Positions 24,200-34,564 of a stretch of DNA of 64,000 nucleotides are shown here, piece by piece. Position 1 is the first letter of the stretch. Each line of letters begins with the position of its first letter. The translations under genes were made by a program, and so were the position numbers. The DNA is from Streptomyces noursei (GTDB lineage: Bacteria; Actinomycetota; Actinomycetes; Streptomycetales; Streptomycetaceae). The stretch lies in contig NZ_LWBU01000169.1 in the NCBI RefSeq assembly GCF_001646665.1, positions 188,468-252,467 on the forward strand, written 5' to 3'. The notes under the pieces are model-generated. The model made no database searches and was not told where the DNA came from. It saw only the letters and a program-made list of their open reading frames with translations.

Positions 24200-24994
24200 T
24201 TGGCCACGGCACCGCATTTCCGTCCCCCTGTCCCCACCCCTGCTCCGCCCCCGACCCTGATCACCTCCGTGCAGCGGGCGCTGATGCTGCTGGAAGCCGT
24301 GGGAGCCCATGCCGACGGGGCGCCCGCCAAGCAGCTGGCGCGTGAGACCGGCCTGCCGCTGCCCACCGCGTACCACCTGCTGCGCACGCTCACCTACGAG
24401 GGATATCTGCGCCGGGAGCAGGGCGTGTTCGTGCTCGGCGAGGCGGTGGGGCGGCTGGCGCGTGGTGAAGCTCTGCAGAATCGTCGCAGCAAGATCGTGA
24501 CGTCGCTCGCGCACTGGCGCGACACCATCGGCGTCCCCGTGTACTTCGCGGTGTACCGGGACGGTGAGATCGAGCTCGTCTCGGTCTCCGACACGCCCAC
24601 GGCCCCCGCCGTCGACGAGTGGGCCGACTTCCGCGAGACGGGCCACGCCCACGCGATCGGCCAGTGCCTGCTGAGCCAGCTCGACGAGCGGGACCGCCGG
24701 GACCACCTGGACCGCCATCCCGTCCAGCCGATCACTCCGTACACCGTGCGTGACGGCCGGACGCTGCTGTCCCGCCTGAGGAGCGCCGAGCGGACCCAGC
24801 CGGTCGTCGAACGTCAGGAGTACGCGCTCGGTACGGTCTGCGCGGCCATCCCCATCACGGCGGGCTCCGCCGCCGCCACCATGGCCATTTCCGTACCCTC
24901 CCACCAGGAGCAACGGCTGATGCCCGCGGTCGACCGGCTGCGCCAGGAGGTGGGACGGCTCTTCAACTCGCTTGCCTTCTCTATCAGTATCTGA
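24200..24994 (+). CDS. ssgR: IclR-family regulator SsgR
   Basis: 264 residues from a TTG start at 24200 with GGGGGTG upstream; no better ATG or GTG exists before the HTH. The N-terminal winged helix is ITSVQRALMLLEAVGAH ... APAKQLARETGLPLPTAYHLLRTLTYEGYL (about 20-78), and the IclR effector domain follows (VPVYFAVYRDGEIELV; GHAHAIGQCLL; RQEYALGTVCAAIP). Position directly before ssgA identifies it as SsgR, the activator of ssgA transcription in S. coelicolor (known there). An inverted repeat in the gap to ssgA may be its target. Confidence 0.92.
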   Translation: MATAPHFRPPVPTPAPPPTLITSVQRALMLLEAVGAHADGAPAKQLARETGLPLPTAYHLLRTLTYEGYLRREQGVFVLGEAVGRLARGEALQNRRSKIVTSLAHWRDTIGVPVYFAVYRDGEIELVSVSDTPTAPAVDEWADFRETGHAHAIGQCLLSQLDERDRRDHLDRHPVQPITPYTVRDGRTLLSRLRSAERTQPVVERQEYALGTVCAAIPITAGSAAATMAISVPSHQEQRLMPAVDRLRQEVGRLFNSLAFSISI

Positions 24995-25011
24995 AAACTC
25001 ACTCCTTGTGA

Positions 25012-25030
25012 TCCTGTAGTGCTTACAGGA
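25012..25030. promoter_or_regulatory. Inverted repeat between ssgR and ssgA
   Basis: TCCTGTA-GTGCT-TACAGGA: perfect 7-bp arms around 5 bp, 112 bp upstream of the ssgA start and 18 bp after ssgR. The size fits an IclR-type operator (SsgR on ssgA); it could instead be a weak terminator stem. Confidence 0.45.
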
Positions 25031-25141
25031 CGATTACGTCAAGAGGTCAGCACAGATCATTACTGGCCGATTTTTCCAGCCGCTTTCCTCACCGATCTTC
25101 ATCAGCCGTTGTTCACCACTGCTTCATCCATTGCGGGGTAC

Positions 25142-25579
25142 ATGATGCGCGAGTCGGTTCAGGCCGAGGTCCTGATGAGCTTCGTCGTCTCCGAGGAGCT
25201 GTCCTTCAGGATTCCGGTCGAGCTGGGGTACGAGACGAGAGACCCCTTCGCAGTCCGGATGACGTTCCATCTCCCCGGCGATGCGCCTGTCACCTGGGCG
25301 TTCGGCAGAGAGCTGCTGCTGGACGGCATCAACGGACCGAGCGGTGACGGCGATGTGCACATCACTCCGACCGGTCCCGAGGACCTGTCGGACGTCAGCA
25401 TCCGGTTGCAGGTCGGCGCGGACCGGGCGCTGTTCCGGTCGAGCGCACCGCCCCTGGTGGCCTTCCTCGACCGCACCGACAAGCTGGTGCCGCTGGGCCA
25501 GGAGCGTACGCTCGGCGACTTCGAGGAGCACCTGGAGGAGGCGCTCGGCCGGATCCTCGCGGAGGAGAACGCCGGCTGA
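25142..25579 (+). CDS. ssgA: Sporulation-specific cell division activator SsgA
   Basis: 145 residues if read from ATG 25142; the next ATG (25145) gives MRESVQAEV, and in some strains the start is set at the later MSF. SALP-family signature: VLMSFVVSEELSFRIPVEL, MTFHLPGDAPVTWAFGRELL, RLQVGADRALFRSSAPPLVAFLDRTDKLVPLGQE. SsgA stimulates sporulation septation and marks sites where peptidoglycan is remodelled in aerial hyphae. The 147 bp to ssgR contain an inverted repeat and AT-rich sequence. Strong marker for a mycelial, sporulating streptomycete. Confidence 0.95.
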   Translation: MMRESVQAEVLMSFVVSEELSFRIPVELGYETRDPFAVRMTFHLPGDAPVTWAFGRELLLDGINGPSGDGDVHITPTGPEDLSDVSIRLQVGADRALFRSSAPPLVAFLDRTDKLVPLGQERTLGDFEEHLEEALGRILAEENAG

Positions 25580-25611
25580 CGTGCCGGCCGGCCCGGGCCG
25601 TCGTACGGCAG

Positions 25612-25651
25612 CCCCGGGCCGGCACCCCGCCGGCACCCCGGGCCGGCACCC
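25612..25651. repeat. Duplicated 16-bp GC repeat between convergent genes
   Basis: CCCCGGGCCGGCACCC occurs at 25612-25627 and 25636-25651, with a partial CGCCGGCACCC between. It lies between the convergent ssgA and YibE/F genes and can fold, possibly a bidirectional terminator. Confidence 0.4.
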
Positions 25652-25673
25652 TGGGTCGGCGGCCCGGACGGGG

Positions 25674-27008
25674 TCACTTCTTGCGCCGCCGGCCCCGGCC
25701 GCTCCCACGGCCCGTGGGTGCCGCCGCGTCCTCCGGACGGTCGGCGGAGACGACCAGGGCCGCCAGGACGGTGGTCACCGGTACCGAGGCGACCAGACCG
25801 ATCGAACCCACCAGAGTCCGCACGATTTCCTGGGCGACCAGTTCGCTGTTGGCGACCGTCCCCACGCTGCTCTGCGCGATCGAGAACAGCAGCAGCAGGG
25901 GGAGCGCCGCACCGGCGTACGCGAGCACCAGGGTGTTCACCACCGAGGCGATGTGGTCCCGGCCGATGCGGATGGCCGCGCGGTACAGGGCGCGCGGGCC
26001 CATCTTCGGGTCCGCCTGGTGCAGTTCCCACACCGCCGACGTCTGGGTCACGGTCACGTCGTCCAGCACACCGAGAGATCCGATGATGATGCCGGCGAGC
26101 AGCAGGCCGGACATGTCGATCTCCGGATAGAGCCCATGGATGAGGCCCGTGTAGTCATCGGTGTTGCCGGTGAGGGACGCCCAGTCGATGAACACCGAGC
26201 CGAGCAGACCGATCAGCAGCAGCGAGATCAGGGTGCCGATCACGGCCACCGAGGTCCGCGCGGTGAGCCCGTGACAGCTGTAGAGCGCGATCAGCATGAT
26301 GGCGCTCGCCCCGACCACCGCGACGACCAGGGGATTCGAGCCCTGCAGGATGGCGGGCAGGATGAAGACGGTCAGGATCCCGAAGCTCGCGGCCAGCGCG
26401 ATCAGCGCCATCACCCCGCGCATCCTGCCGACCGCCACCACCGCCAGCGCGAAGATGCCGGCGAGGACCAGGATCGGCACCTTGCGGTTCACATCGGTGA
26501 CCGAGTACTGCAGGTCGGGCGGGGCGTCGGGGGCATAGGCGACCACCACCCCCTGGCCCTCCTCCAGTTGGCGAGGGGCGTCCGGCTGCACGATCTCGAC
26601 GAACTTCCGGCCCTTGTCCTTGCCCGTGGTGACCTCGACGGTCGCCTTCGCGCACTGTCCTTGCTGGGCGTTGACCGCCTCACGTCCTTCCGGCGTGCTC
26701 GTGTCACCGGTCGGCGGGACCTGCGCGGCGTTCACGTCCTTGCAGTCCACCGGGTCGACCTGGACCACCGTGCCCTGCTCGGTCTGCCGGTCGAACCCGA
26801 CGCCGGTGCGTTCGTGCTCCGGCACGCCTCCGGGCCACAGGACGGCGAGGCCGACGAGTACCGCGGTGGCGAAGGGAATCAGTACCGCGGCGATGACCTT
26901 GCGCAGGTGCTTGGAGACGGGCGCCGCGGGACCGTGGCTGTGGCCGTGGCTGTGGATATGACCATGTGCCTGTCCGGTCGGTTCGGGGGACTGCTGCGAG
27001 GAAGTCAC
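25674..27008 (-). CDS. YibE/F-family membrane protein
   Basis: 444 residues from GTG 27008. A histidine-rich cytoplasmic start (HGHIHSHGHSHG, about 15-26) precedes the first transmembrane segment. Then comes an extracytoplasmic domain (about 60-165), and seven to eight transmembrane helices with the YibE/F core GLLLAGIIIGSLGVLDDVTVTQTSAVWEL. The His-rich tract suggests metal binding, by analogy with zinc transport proteins; the family's function is unproven. The tail is Arg/Lys/Gly-rich. Divergent from thiC, sharing the 199-bp gap. Confidence 0.85.
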   Translation of the reverse strand: MTSSQQSPEPTGQAHGHIHSHGHSHGPAAPVSKHLRKVIAAVLIPFATAVLVGLAVLWPGGVPEHERTGVGFDRQTEQGTVVQVDPVDCKDVNAAQVPPTGDTSTPEGREAVNAQQGQCAKATVEVTTGKDKGRKFVEIVQPDAPRQLEEGQGVVVAYAPDAPPDLQYSVTDVNRKVPILVLAGIFALAVVAVGRMRGVMALIALAASFGILTVFILPAILQGSNPLVVAVVGASAIMLIALYSCHGLTARTSVAVIGTLISLLLIGLLGSVFIDWASLTGNTDDYTGLIHGLYPEIDMSGLLLAGIIIGSLGVLDDVTVTQTSAVWELHQADPKMGPRALYRAAIRIGRDHIASVVNTLVLAYAGAALPLLLLFSIAQSSVGTVANSELVAQEIVRTLVGSIGLVASVPVTTVLAALVVSADRPEDAAAPTGRGSGRGRRRKK

Positions 27009-27043
27009 CGACCGATCATCGCAAGAACGACCGGGGCCCTCTG

Positions 27044-27071
27044 TTCAGCGTGGCCGGGAGGGCGCTAGCGT
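27044..27071 (+). promoter_or_regulatory. Candidate thiC promoter
   Basis: TTCAGC at 27044-27049 and TAGCGT at 27066-27071, spacing 16, the HrdB-type pattern. Transcription would begin near 27078, just before the riboswitch. Confidence 0.45.
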
Positions 27072-27085
27072 GGTGCCACCTTTGC

Positions 27086-27201
27086 ACACGCGGGAGCTCG
27101 GAGCACCGGGCTGAGAGGGCGCTGACATCCGTACGAAGGGTACGGAAACGGCTGCGTCGACCGCCGAACCTGTTACCGGGTAATGCCGGCGTAGGGAGTA
27201 G
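27086..27201 (+). promoter_or_regulatory. TPP riboswitch (THI element)
   Basis: The conserved THI-box pieces are in order: GGAGC-type P1/P2 start, CTGAGA at 27111-27116, CCGAACCTG and the pairing GGGTAATGCCGGCGTAGGGA. It binds thiamine pyrophosphate and lowers thiC expression, usually by hiding the ribosome site in high-GC Gram-positives. The thiC start codon follows at 27208. A variable stem (CGTACGAAGGGTACG) is inserted between the two arms. Confidence 0.95.
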
Positions 27202-28989
<1,788 letters not shown>

Positions 28990-29013
28990 CGGCCGCCCGA
29001 TGGGCGTCTGCCT

Positions 29014-29027
29014 GTTTCACGTGAAAC
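29014..29027. promoter_or_regulatory. parS site, first of a tandem pair
   Basis: Exact GTTTCACGTGAAAC, 25 bp after the thiC stop. Confidence 0.95.
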
Positions 29028-29035
29028 GTCTGTTC

Positions 29036-29049
29036 GTTTCACGTGAAAC
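29036..29049. promoter_or_regulatory. parS site, second of a tandem pair
   Basis: Exact GTTTCACGTGAAAC; its start is 22 bp from that of the first, leaving an 8-bp spacer. The two sites thus lie on nearly the same helix face (two turns). Confidence 0.95.
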
Positions 29050-29090
29050 AGGCGCTCAGCCGGGGTTCGGCGCTCCTCCGGCGCCGGTGC

Positions 29091-29163
29091 TCGTCTTGCG
29101 TTCCGGCGTTCGTCCTGCGTCCAGCGTTCGCCTTGCGCTCGGCGTTCGTCCTGCGCTCGGTTC
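29091..29163. repeat. Four 18-bp tandem repeats beside the parS pair
   Basis: Units TCGTCYTGCG(Y)TC-GGCGT start at 29091, 29110, 29128 and 29146; spacing is 19, 18 and 18 bp, with 2-4 differences between copies. They end at the 3' end of the next minus-strand gene. No coding reason: they lie between convergent genes. Confidence 0.6.
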
Positions 29164-29169
29164 ACGCGC

Positions 29170-29988
29170 TCAGTCGGGCTGGTGCTCCGGGCCTCCGAAG
29201 TCCGGACTGGTGAAGTCGGGACTGGTGAACGTCGGACGGGAGCCGGTGGCGCCCTCGCTGGGGCTGGAGAACTCCGGTCCGCTGTAACCGACCTTCGGGA
29301 TCCGGCCGACATGGCGCGGCGGCACCCCCGAGAGGGGGTCCGCGCTGGGATCCGCCAGCGCGTCCCGGAGAAACGGCAGGATGCCCCGTTCCAGCAGGGC
29401 GTGACGCCACGCCTCCTTGGCCCGGGCCACCTCGTCGGGAAGCTCGTCGCCGGCTTCCTCCGCGGGCACCTGGGTGGAGCTGTTGCGCAGCGCCGTGACC
29501 AGGATGCCGATCGCGGCGGCCAGGATGCCGGCCGCGGTGACGGCCCCGAAGAACCAGCCGGCGGTCAGCAGGGAGTCCGCGAAGGCGGGTGCGGGGTCGA
29601 ACATCTTCAGGACATAGCCGACCAGCAGGAAAATGACCGCCGCCGTGCCGGCCAGAACCGGTGCCAGGACGGTGACGACGACCCCGACTCCGGCGCCCGG
29701 TCCCGAGTCGCTCTCGTCCCCGGACGGTGCCAGGACGGCGTCGATGGCGGACACCCCGCCCGTGGTGCGCGACTCCTCGCGCACCTTGACGTAGTGGTCG
29801 TACTCAGCGGCGGCGGCCGCGGAGATCAGCGCGGTTGCGTTCAGCGCCATGGTGCGCAGCTGCTCGTTGTTGAGCCGCTGCCCGATCCCGGCGAGATCCG
29901 GACGGTCGTGCGCGGTGCGCAGTGCGTCGTCGAGGATGCGCTCGTACTCGGCGCGGTCCTCGGTCAGCAGGTGCGGAGCGCTTTTCAT
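29170..29988 (-). CDS. Two-TM membrane protein of unknown function
   Basis: 272 residues from ATG 29988, with GGGGGA 7 nt upstream (an ATG at 29994 overlaps that site). The first 95 residues are soluble and helical (EDRAEYERILDDALRTAHDR). Two hydrophobic segments follow, VVVTVLAPVLAGTAAVIFLLVGYVL and TAGWFFGAVTAAGILAAAIGILV cut here for description. The C-terminus is proline/serine-rich with repeated TSPDF and FSSPSE motifs (about 235-265), probably disordered. I do not recognise a family; a streptomycete gene by codon use. Confidence 0.75.
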   Translation of the reverse strand: MKSAPHLLTEDRAEYERILDDALRTAHDRPDLAGIGQRLNNEQLRTMALNATALISAAAAAEYDHYVKVREESRTTGGVSAIDAVLAPSGDESDSGPGAGVGVVVTVLAPVLAGTAAVIFLLVGYVLKMFDPAPAFADSLLTAGWFFGAVTAAGILAAAIGILVTALRNSSTQVPAEEAGDELPDEVARAKEAWRHALLERGILPFLRDALADPSADPLSGVPPRHVGRIPKVGYSGPEFSSPSEGATGSRPTFTSPDFTSPDFGGPEHQPD

Positions 29989-30154
29989 GTGCATCCCCCG
30001 ATGCTCCGTAGGACCCGGTTTGCCCGCGTAGATCGGGCAGCCGGGCAGAAACGGAGGAGAGCCTGCCAAGGAAATACCGATGGTAGAGCGGTTATGGCGA
30101 GGGGTGACAGAGGAATTCCGGAAATCGCCTGGCCCGACTGCGCTGCGTTATGCC

Positions 30155-31240
30155 TCAGTTGGGCAGGGGAAGCTGTACGACCAGCAGCTTTCCGGCCATG
30201 GTCACACCGCCGTCCATGGCGATCGCCAGGCCGTCCGCGTACACGTGGGGGCCTTCGACCGTCGGGCCGCCGCCGTCCTCGCCGTCCTCCGAACCCACCT
30301 CGCCGAGGAGATACGGAATCGGGCTGTGGCCGTGGACGATGCGCTCGCCGCCGTAGGCCGTCAGGAGTTCCTGCACGGCCGTGGACCCCGCCTCGTCCCG
30401 GAAGGCGAAGCGCTTGGTGAGCTTGCGGAACAGGTCCCAGCACTCGTCGGCGTCGTTGCGGGTGAGGATCTCGTGGACGGTGTCGTTGACGTCCTCGATG
30501 GTCGATCCGTACTCCAGGTAGGCGGTGGTGTCGGAGTGGACCAGCAGGTGCCCGTCCTCCTCCACCACGGCGTCCAGCCGGGACATCCACTGGAGGTGGA
30601 CGTCCTGGAGGCGGTCCATGTCGCTCTTCTGGCCGCCGTTGAGCAGCCAGGCCGCCTGGAAAGTGGCCGTGCCGGCACCGGAGTTGACGGGAGTGTCCGC
30701 GAACCGCTTGGCGCCCAGCAGCAGCAGTTCGTGATTGCCCATCAGGGCCTTGCAGTAGCCGCCGGCGGCGGCGGCCTCGGCGGAGAGCCGCATGACGAGG
30801 TCGATCACGCCGATGCCGTCGGGACCGCGGTCGGTGAAGTCGCCGAGGAACCACAGCCGGGCGTTCCCCGCCGACCAGTGTCCTTCGGTGTCGATGAGGC
30901 CCTGCCGGTGCAGGGCGGCCAGCAGCTCGTCGAGGTACCCGTGCACGTCCCCCACCACGTACAGGGGACCCGGGCCGCCGTCCGGAGCCGGTGCCGCGGC
31001 CTGGGCCGGGGCCTCCTCGGGGGCGACGGACACCTGGACGGTGTCACCCCGGTTGATCACCGGGAGGTCGCGCTCGGTCGGCGTGTACCCCTCGGGCGGC
31101 TCGCCCTCGGGGAACGCGTTGCCCGGGTGCGCGGCCTGCGCTGCATGAGCCTGAACGGGCACCTGCGCGTACGGCGGCACGCGGAAGTCGCGCAACGTCG
31201 CCGTCCGCACCACGGGTCCTTGACCGGCCCCCTGAGTCAT
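30155..31240 (-). CDS. Calcineurin-like serine/threonine protein phosphatase
   Basis: 361 residues from ATG 31240, with GGAGGGG upstream. An N-terminal disordered part of about 90 residues (Pro/Ala-rich) precedes the metallophosphatase domain: GDVHG at about 97-101, GDFTDRGPD, GNHELLLLG and the His-containing VHGHSPIP, which together are the PPP-family GDxHG / GDxxDRG / GNHE / HG ligands for two metals. Likely a phosphoprotein phosphatase or diadenosine tetraphosphatase-type enzyme. Stands alone between a membrane protein and a LacI regulator, both on the minus strand; 232 bp upstream hold no gene. Confidence 0.88.
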   Translation of the reverse strand: MTQGAGQGPVVRTATLRDFRVPPYAQVPVQAHAAQAAHPGNAFPEGEPPEGYTPTERDLPVINRGDTVQVSVAPEEAPAQAAAPAPDGGPGPLYVVGDVHGYLDELLAALHRQGLIDTEGHWSAGNARLWFLGDFTDRGPDGIGVIDLVMRLSAEAAAAGGYCKALMGNHELLLLGAKRFADTPVNSGAGTATFQAAWLLNGGQKSDMDRLQDVHLQWMSRLDAVVEEDGHLLVHSDTTAYLEYGSTIEDVNDTVHEILTRNDADECWDLFRKLTKRFAFRDEAGSTAVQELLTAYGGERIVHGHSPIPYLLGEVGSEDGEDGGGPTVEGPHVYADGLAIAMDGGVTMAGKLLVVQLPLPN

Positions 31241-31472
31241 CGACCCCTCCACCACCGTCGCGACGCCCTACACCTGGCGGACCGGCCTGGTCGGGGCGGT
31301 CCGCGGTGTCGTCCGCCCATCATAGGAATGAGGCTTGTGCTGTGTGACGCACCAGGGGTGGTGAATCCGGGTGCACCCCCGGTTCGCCGGTCGATTTCTC
31401 CCCTATTGGGGAGGAATGTTCCTGCTGTTGACCAAGGGGTGGACCCGGCCGTTCCCGGGTGTCACGTGTCGG

Positions 31473-32579
31473 TCACTCCTGGGACGGGGATCGGGGAGGG
31501 CTGACCGTGGTCCGCGGGGGCCGTCGCTGGGAGGACGTCCGGACGATCAGCTCGGTCGGTATCACCTGCTCCACGGGCCGGTCGGTGTCGATGCCCTCGA
31601 TCGCGTCGATGAGGAGCTGGACGACCGCGGTGCCGATCCGCCGGGGCTTGAGGGAGAGGGTGGTGATGGGCGGTTCAGTGGCGGCGTAGACGGTCGACTC
31701 GCTGCAGCAGACCAGCAGGAGGTCGTCCGGCACGCGCAGCCCGTAGCGCCGTGCCGCCGCCAGCAGGTCGGTGCCGTTGGGGTCGAAGAGCCCGTACACC
31801 GCGTCGGGGCGGTCCGGGCGGGCGAGCAACCGGTCGGCGGCGACCGCGCCGGCGCAGGGGTCGTGGGCCGGGTAGGCCTCGTAGACCGGGTCCTGCCCGA
31901 CGCGCTCGCACCAGTGCAGGTACGCGGTGGTGGACAGGCGCGTGTAGGTGTCGGTGGTGGTGCCGGTGAGGAGCCCGATGCGGCGGGCGCCGGCGGCGGC
32001 GAGGTGGTCCAGGAGGTCGAGGACCGCTGCCTCGTGGTCGTTGTCGACCCAGGCGGTGACCGGGAGCGTGCCGGCCGGGCGGCCGTCGGAGACGACGGGG
32101 AGGCCCTGGCGGACCAGCTCGGTGACGACCGGGTCGTGGTCGGAGGGGTCGATGACGACGGTGCCGTCGAGGGCGACGTTCGACCAGACGTCATGGCGGG
32201 AGGTGGCGGGCAGGATGACCAGGGCGTAGCCGCGGGCGAGCGCGGCGGAGGTGGCGGCCCTGGCCATCTCGGCGAAATACGCGAACTCGGTGAAGGTGAA
32301 AGGTTCATCCCCGTAGGTCGTCACGGTCAGGCCGATGAGGCCGGACTTGCCGGTACGGAGCGTGCGGGCCGCGGCGGACGGGCGATAGCCCAGCCGGTCG
32401 GCGACCTCGCGGACATGGCGGCGGGTGGCGTCCGGGAGCCGGCCCTTGCCGTTGAGCGCGTCGGAGACAGTCGTGATGGAGACCCCGGCTGCGGCGGCCA
32501 CGTCCCGGATGCCCGCTCGCCCTTGCCGGCTTCCCCGGGTCTGTGCCCGGCTCACCTGGTGCTTCCCTGCTGCTGTCAT
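31473..32579 (-). CDS. LacI-family transcriptional regulator
   Basis: 368 residues. HTH and hinge: IRDVAAAAGVSITTVSDALNGKGRLPDATRRHVREVADRLGYRPSAAARTL (residues about 23-73, shown only in part as the recognition helix VSITTVSDALNG). The periplasmic-binding-protein-like sensor follows (TGKSGLIGLTVTTYGDEP; DPNGTDLLAAARRYGLRVPDDL), with LSLKPRRIGTAVVQLL at the end. Streptomycete-type LacI proteins normally control sugar uptake, but no sugar transporter is close by. Divergent from the hisC-type gene across a 495-bp gap. Confidence 0.92.
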   Translation of the reverse strand: MTAAGKHQVSRAQTRGSRQGRAGIRDVAAAAGVSITTVSDALNGKGRLPDATRRHVREVADRLGYRPSAAARTLRTGKSGLIGLTVTTYGDEPFTFTEFAYFAEMARAATSAALARGYALVILPATSRHDVWSNVALDGTVVIDPSDHDPVVTELVRQGLPVVSDGRPAGTLPVTAWVDNDHEAAVLDLLDHLAAAGARRIGLLTGTTTDTYTRLSTTAYLHWCERVGQDPVYEAYPAHDPCAGAVAADRLLARPDRPDAVYGLFDPNGTDLLAAARRYGLRVPDDLLLVCCSESTVYAATEPPITTLSLKPRRIGTAVVQLLIDAIEGIDTDRPVEQVIPTELIVRTSSQRRPPRTTVSPPRSPSQE

Positions 32580-33074
32580 GGCGAGCCGATAGTAGGGCGA
32601 TGTCGGGTGGTTGAGCCGTCCGCATATTCACTCGTTGACAGGCACGTTTCTGCACGGTCGCCACCCCAAAACACCTCCGATTCCCAGGTGTTGTACGCCT
32701 CCCGCTTGCTGTCGCGAGTTGTCGGCATGCATGGGCCTGTCGCATGGGCGATGTTTCGATGAGGTCTCAACTCACCTCTACGGGGGACGCGCGCCACGGC
32801 GCGAGCCATGGGCGTGCGCCACCCCGGGGAGCGCTCCCCCGAGGTGGCGCGCCGGTGCCGTGCGGGGTGCGCGGGAGCCGCGCGCGGTCTGCGCCGGTGC
32901 TGGCGCGGTGTCGCCGGGACGGCACGGAGCCCTTGCGAGGGGCGGGTGGGAAGCCCCGGACGGGGTGGGCGGCGCGCCTCGGAGGAGCCCCGTGGGAAAT
33001 CGGCCATTCGCAGCGGGCCGGAATCCTCATATGGTGAGCAGTATTGGTGGTACGTACGGTCGAGGAGGACCACA
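32580..33074. other. 495-bp gap between lacI and hisC with a long hairpin
   Basis: No gene is supported here. An imperfect inverted repeat (32816-32832 with 32833-32850) gives a stem of about 17 bp that includes GCGCCACC and GGTGGCGC; the core is a GAGCGCTC palindrome. It may act as a hairpin in a long hisC leader. A TTGACA occurs at 32635-32640 but no good -10 follows. The purine-rich AGGAGG-type site just before 33075 belongs to the hisC gene. Confidence 0.5.
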
Positions 33075-34157
33075 GTGAGCGAGACGAGCCCGAAGCTGCG
33101 CGCCGTGCTGGGCGGCATTCCCACCTACAAGCCGGGCAAGCCCGCCGCGGCCGAGGGACCGGTCGCGTACAAGCTGTCCTCCAACGAGAACCCGTACCCG
33201 CCGCTGCCGGGGGTGATGGAGAGCGCGCTGGCCGCGGCGGCGGCGTTCAACCGGTACCCGGACATGGCGTGCACGGGGCTGATGAACGAGCTGGCCGAGC
33301 GCTTCGGCGTGCCCGTGTCGCACCTGGCCACCGGCACCGGTTCGGTGGGCGTGGCCCAGCAGCTGGTGCAGGCCACCTCCGGTCCCGGTGACGAGGTGAT
33401 CTACGCCTGGCGCTCCTTCGAGGCGTACCCGATCATCACGCAGGTCAGCGGGGCGACGCCGGTGCAGGTGCCGCTCACCCCGGGTGATGTGCACGACCTG
33501 GACGCGATGGCCGACGCGATCACCGACCGCACCCGGCTTGTTTTCGTGTGCAACCCGAACAACCCGACCGGCACCGTGGTGCGGCGGGCCGAGCTCGAGC
33601 GGTTCCTGGACCGGGTCCCGTCCGACGTGCTGGTGGTGCTCGACGAGGCGTACCGCGAGTTCATCAGGGACGTCGAGGTGCCGGACGGCGTGGAGATCTA
33701 TCGTGAGCGGCCCAATGTGGCCGTGCTGCGCACCTTCTCCAAGGCGTACGGGCTGGCCGGGCTGCGCGTCGGTTTCGCGGTCGCGCACGACCCGGTGGCC
33801 GCGGCGCTGCGCAAGACCGCGGTCCCGTTCGGGGTCAGCCAGCTCGCGCAGGACGCGGCCGTGGCCTCGCTGCGCGCGGAGGACGAGCTGCTGGGCCGGG
33901 TGGGCTCCCTGGTGTGCGAGCGGCAGCGGGTGTCGGAGGGGCTCGCCGGCCAGGGCTGGACGGTCCCGGAGACGCAGGCCAACTTCGTCTGGCTGCGGCT
34001 GGGCGAGCTGACCGTGGACTTCGCGGCCGCCTGTGAGCAGGCGGGCGTGGTGGTGCGGGCGTTCCCGGGGGAGGGCGTGCGGGTCACCATCGGTGAGAGC
34101 GAGGCCAACGACATCTTCCTGCGCGCGGCGGAGGCCTTCCGCAAGGAGCGCTACTAG
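33075..34157 (+). CDS. hisC: Histidinol-phosphate/aromatic aminotransferase (HisC family)
   Basis: 360 residues from GTG 33075 with CGAGGAGGACC 5-11 nt upstream; longer in-frame extensions have no ribosome site. Fold-type I PLP aminotransferase: [12 protein letters not shown] at the N-terminus, [15 protein letters not shown] phosphate site, [17 protein letters not shown], and the PLP lysine in [16 protein letters not shown] (about 222). Fits HisC or the related aromatic-amino-acid aminotransferase of actinobacteria; a stand-alone copy outside the his operon favours the latter. Its TAG stop is the first CTAG of the inverted-repeat element that follows. Confidence 0.88.
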   Translation: MSETSPKLRAVLGGIPTYKPGKPAAAEGPVAYKLSSNENPYPPLPGVMESALAAAAAFNRYPDMACTGLMNELAERFGVPVSHLATGTGSVGVAQQLVQATSGPGDEVIYAWRSFEAYPIITQVSGATPVQVPLTPGDVHDLDAMADAITDRTRLVFVCNPNNPTGTVVRRAELERFLDRVPSDVLVVLDEAYREFIRDVEVPDGVEIYRERPNVAVLRTFSKAYGLAGLRVGFAVAHDPVAAALRKTAVPFGVSQLAQDAAVASLRAEDELLGRVGSLVCERQRVSEGLAGQGWTVPETQANFVWLRLGELTVDFAAACEQAGVVVRAFPGEGVRVTIGESEANDIFLRAAEAFRKERY

Positions 34158-34354
34158 GGGGTGTCTTGTCGATCAGGCCGGATCGGCGAGCGGCGTCCGA
34201 CGCCGTGCATCGCAAGGCGGAGGAGGGAGTCATGGCGGTGGGGGCACCTCCCGTGCCCGCAGGGCCACGGGGGACCATGACGACCGACGACAACGCCGCG
34301 AGGTGCGGCGCCGGACACCGGGAGCCCGGCATGATCGGCGAGACACCCCCTAGG
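34154..34354. repeat. CTAG-flanked inverted-repeat element (copy B, 201 bp)
   Basis: Terminal imperfect inverted repeats: CTAGGGGGTGTCTTGTCGAT at the left and its near complement (ATCGGCGAGACACCCCCTAG) at the right. The inside carries CGGCGTCCGACGCCG and GTGGGGGCACCTCCCGTGCC palindromes and no ORF. Ends match the 75-bp copy at 1602-1676. The bounding CTAGs look like a duplicated target; the left one provides the stop codon of hisC. A non-autonomous, MITE-like element, perhaps derived from an IS5-type transposon. Confidence 0.7.
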
Positions 34355-34564
34355 GACTGTCCGCAAAGCATCGGCGTCCGCCCGGAGGGCGGGCCGGGCG
34401 AGACTTTGCGAACACGACCCGGATCACCGGGCGTCGCGCCCCCGGTCGTCCCGGGGGCGTGGCGCGGTGGTGCGGGCGGGCGCGCGCGGGACGGGGCGCG
34501 CCTGCGCGGCTGAGGGGCGGCGCCGGGGCGCGCCGTCGTCGGGTGCCCCCCGGCCGGGTGGCGG

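Noticed and set aside
32635..32640. TTGACA as -35 of a hisC or lacI promoter
   Set aside because: No acceptable -10 at 16-19 bp on either strand.
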